Source of the DNA: Xylaria sp. FL1777
Taxonomy: Eukaryota; Ascomycota; Sordariomycetes; Xylariales; Xylariaceae
Length of the DNA stretch: 64,000 nt
Direction: 5' to 3'
NCBI GenBank assembly: GCA_022578965.1
Contig: MU400667.1
Location: 1 to 64,000 of the forward strand
Shown here piece after piece: positions 61,301-64,000 of the stretch. The notes under the pieces are model-generated. The model was not told where the DNA came from, made no database searches, and saw nothing but the letters and a program-made list of their open reading frames with translations. Both the position numbers and the translations under genes were made by a program. Numbering within the stretch: position 1 is the stretch's first letter; every line of letters begins with the position of its first letter.

Positions 61301-61694
61301 AGTCAAGATGTACAGCGGCAGCTCCGTCGCCACGGCTATTGCGGCCGGCTCGGTCGGCCTGCTGCTATACCTGAACAAGCTCATCGCAACGGAGGCGAGT
61401 GGAGGCGAGACGAAAGGGGTAAATAACCTCGGACGCCTGGAGCAGATTACCCGAGCGCTTAATTCGATGAGCGCGTCTAGCAAGTCGACAAACAGCAGGT
61501 GTCCCCGATTCGGCAACGCATTTGGAGACCAGTTCACCGAGTTCGAGTTCCAGTTAAACCGTGAGAGGTTCTTTGCGAAATTGGAGCAGATCATGGATGG
61601 GTTGAAGGTACGAAATTCCATTGTCCTGCTGTCTGACAGGTAGTTATACATTGGTACAGTTATCCGCTAACGAAGATAATTATGTCAGAAGTAA
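58330..61694 (+). CDS. Ankyrin / subtilisin-like (S8) protein, multi-exon
   Basis: Supported exons: 58,330-59,485; 59,545-59,716; 59,763 to ~60,085; a piece from ~60,301; one ending at 60,886; 60,978-61,607; probably 61,689-61,694. The first introns (GTAAGT...AAATAG; 46-nt GTGAGG...TAACAG) and the later ones (GTAACA...TCTAG; GTACGA...GTCAG) keep frame. The N-terminus carries ankyrin-like repeats (NTPFHRALQLQNEEFVGVVL; NTPLHLAVMQ) and an acidic run. The middle has the motif series EPSHSDAAIEEAL, EVWDWKKLDLN, LYSSGSYAVLMGW, which I associate with fungal subtilisin-like proteins. The S8 triad is complete: Asp at 60,638 (AVIDNGVD), His at 60,761 (SHGSMVAG), Ser at 61,323 (YSGSSVATAIAAG). The joins between ~60,085 and ~60,540 could not be resolved; two frames there look coding, so a frameshift or extra introns are possible. 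A protease in defence or cell death is inferred. Confidence 0.7.
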
Positions 61695-62744
61695 AGCATG
61701 AGGATTAAATAGTCCCTTTGTTGGATTTAATGCGATAGATTTGAACATTGGCGAACTAGTTAGCTAAGCTAGAATTTATCATATTAGCGGAGTATCTTAT
61801 GCAGGCGCATTGTCTCTGCCATTCTGTATGAGCTCGCCCCTAATAGCCAAGCAACATTTTACCAACCTGCTTCACATGGCTGTCTTCTCTGTCTTCTCCA
61901 GCTACCAGCCCCTTGCTGGGTCCGTATCTCCTTTTCTGTTGTTTAAGTGAAGGTAAGGATAACCCGTCACGCCAGGGGGTGTCCAGACCCCCCCTCCGTC
62001 AGCGCCTCGGCTTCCTGTGGTGCGACTTGCGAGTCACTAGCAGCGCCAGAGAGACTACGTCATGCTTGGAGACTCCTTATTCCTACAGGGAAAGCTAGCA
62101 GGCCTCCAACAGCGAGCAGCAAAAGACCGAGGCTCAGGAACAAGCTACAATAAGCATGTGCGCTATAAAACGACATGTGGTTCGAAGGGAACAAGAGATG
62201 ATGATGGAGAGGAAGTCATTTACTACGTGTATAAGTATGTACGTACTAGGTACATACCTATGTAAGTATGCTGCCTAGTGCATCGGTATTGGGTAAAGGA
62301 TTGGATGGACGAGCTTTCTAGCGCTTGATAAGGATTATGTGAGGTTCGCGGCGCAACGTAACGAAGGCATCGTGGGCGAATTGATGTTTGACCCTGAAGT
62401 AGATAAATAGTTAGTGTATGACCTGAAAAGCCTCAGTCTAACATACCAGGTAGCTTGGTTGAGGATGCTTGCCTAAAGGCACATGCTCACTATACTTCCA
62501 AGGTTCTCTAAATGTGTGGCTTTGAGGTAGAGAGCATTTAGGAAGGTGCGCAAGGTACATGTGCAGCTAATGTGCTGGGGTAGTTCTTGCATAAGTAAGT
62601 ACCTATCCAGCCCCACCTGTAGCGGTAAATGCCTGTAGTCTTGGCAATTTTTGTATTGCAGTATAACTGGTTGTATCTTAGTAGTGTTGTTGTTGTAGGA
62701 AGAATAAAGCCGTACTATGTATAAGCTGCTACAAAATATTACAT
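61695..62744. other. Intergenic tail of the gene island
   Basis: No supportable gene. At 61,968-61,992 CAGGGGGTGTCCAGACCCCC forms a G5/C5 hairpin resembling a DNA-transposon terminus, but no partner end is found. GTACTAGGTACATACCTA motifs lie at 62,230-62,265. Composition falls to AT-rich after about 62,700. Confidence 0.4.
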
Positions 62745-64000
62745 ATAGTAAGTTTATAACTTGTAAGTTATATAACAAGTGCTTTTTATTAAAAATAACA
62801 ATGCTTTTATTGTTTAATTATAATAGTAATTCCTTTAATTAGTTATAAATTCCTATATTATATTTATAGTATAACTATTATTTATATAATTTATATATTT
62901 ATATAATTAAAGTATATTTATGTTAACTTTTAGTATTTATTATAGCAGCAATTAGTTTACATATTTTATAATCTGCTATTAATTTGCTTAGTTTATTTTT
63001 TAACTTTGTTATTAATAGTTATTTATAATATTTTAAACTTAAATTAATATACTTTACTAAATATTTTTTTTTTTAGTAATTTTTGTTAATAATACGTTAG
63101 TTATAAGCTTTAAAATATATTTTTTTAAAATATAAAAAAAAGCAATTAAATATATTTATAAGTAGTGCTAGTTTAAAGTAGTTAATTAAAATAATATTAT
63201 AGATTTTATAATAAAAAAGAAAATCTAGTTTATATATTAATTTGTTAATACGTTTAATAATAATAAAAGGTTTAATGTATTATTAACTAAGTTTTTTATT
63301 TAAAATAACTGCTTTAAAAATGTTATAGCTTTTATATAAACGTAAAAATATTTGCTAACTAACGTTAAAAAAAAAAGGTTAATGCTTATTATTATAGTAC
63401 TTTTTTATAAATATTGCAAAAATAGCTATAGCATTATAAGCTTTAATTTAAGTTATTAAAAATTTTTAATTATTAAGTTTAACTAGTATATTAAAAAAAA
63501 AGTTAAATATAAAACTTAAAATAATTTTATTAAAAGATGTTTTAAAAGAAGTTAAGCGTATATTATTAAGTTTAAACTAAAGTTAAAAAGCTGCTTTGTT
63601 TTATTTGCGTAAATTATTTAAAATGTAAAAATAAAAGCAAAATATTAATTTAATTATGCAAATTATTTTTTTGGTTTATTTATTAATAAATAGTTTATAT
63701 GCTATAGCATAAAGTAGTTTTGTATTAAAGCGTATTTAAATTTATGTTTAAAGTTCTGCAAAAAACTTAAAGTTATAATTGCTTATTATAATTTTAAGAA
63801 TTTTTTAACTAGCAATAAAAAAACAATTAATAATAGCGTTAGCTTATTAAATAGCAGTTTAATTATAATAACTAAAAATAATTTAAGTAGCTTTAAATAG
63901 CTTATAAACAATAAGTAAAAATATATTATAGCTATTTAATAACTTAAAAAAACTTAGCGCTATATTTATAATAACTATATAAAATAAGCATAAAAAGCTA
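62745..64000. repeat. Right-hand AT-rich RIP-degraded block
   Basis: TpA-saturated sequence of the same character as 1-21,740, continuing to the window edge. No open frame above noise and no delimited element. Confidence 0.8.

Overview
The window looks like nuclear DNA of a filamentous ascomycete (Pezizomycotina, perhaps Sordariomycetes; this is inference). The reasons are short introns with GTRNGT donors, CTAAC-like branch points and YAG acceptors; a two-speed composition in which TpA-saturated AT-rich blocks adjoin a balanced-GC gene island; C-to-T and G-to-A differences between repeat copies, typical of repeat-induced point mutation (RIP); and fungal-type NLR genes.

Layout. Bases 1 to about 21,740 and about 62,745 to 64,000 are RIP-degraded repeat blocks with no credible gene. 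Within the left block three elements of one hAT family can still be delimited: a dead 3,578-bp element with ~84-bp terminal inverted repeats and a perfect 8-bp target-site duplication (17,432-21,009), and two 436-bp palindromic MITEs with the same termini and their own 8-bp duplications (11,533-11,968 and 12,854-13,289). There is also a 758-bp tandem duplication with a third partial copy, and a small GC island with palindromes near 2.7-2.9 kb. The block ends at a 64-bp-period duplication whose outer copy carries RIP-type changes and whose inner copy does not.

The gene island (about 21.8-62.7 kb) has two halves. The left half (22-44 kb) holds six long, largely open genes for low-complexity proteins: a one-TM protein, a polyQ/Pro-Ser-Thr-rich protein, a Ulp1/C48 cysteine protease-like protein with its Cys/His/Asp/Gln residues present, a second one-TM protein, a 260-aa basic/acidic protein and a divergent kinesin-14. 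Between them, mostly on the minus strand, lie decayed genes with in-frame stops and frame breaks, one interrupted by a MITE. The right half (44-62 kb) looks like an immune/allorecognition locus: a broken unrecognised gene, an NB-ARC NLR remnant, and then an apparently intact array. The array is an 8-exon, ~2,184-aa NLR (alpha/beta-hydrolase, NACHT, ankyrins, SPRY), a 319-aa unrecognised protein, and a divergently transcribed ankyrin-subtilisin-like protein.

The most notable observation is that the NLR lacks the nucleophile serine in its hydrolase-type N-terminal domain (GYGLG) and the Walker A lysine in its NACHT P-loop (GQPGSGTT), yet its eight exons keep one continuous reading frame. It lies about 2.2 kb from a subtilase whose Asp/His/Ser motifs are complete. 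A pseudo-enzyme NLR next to an active-looking ankyrin-protease is the best candidate here for an undescribed system. The kinesin-14 in a RIP-flanked accessory island is the second.
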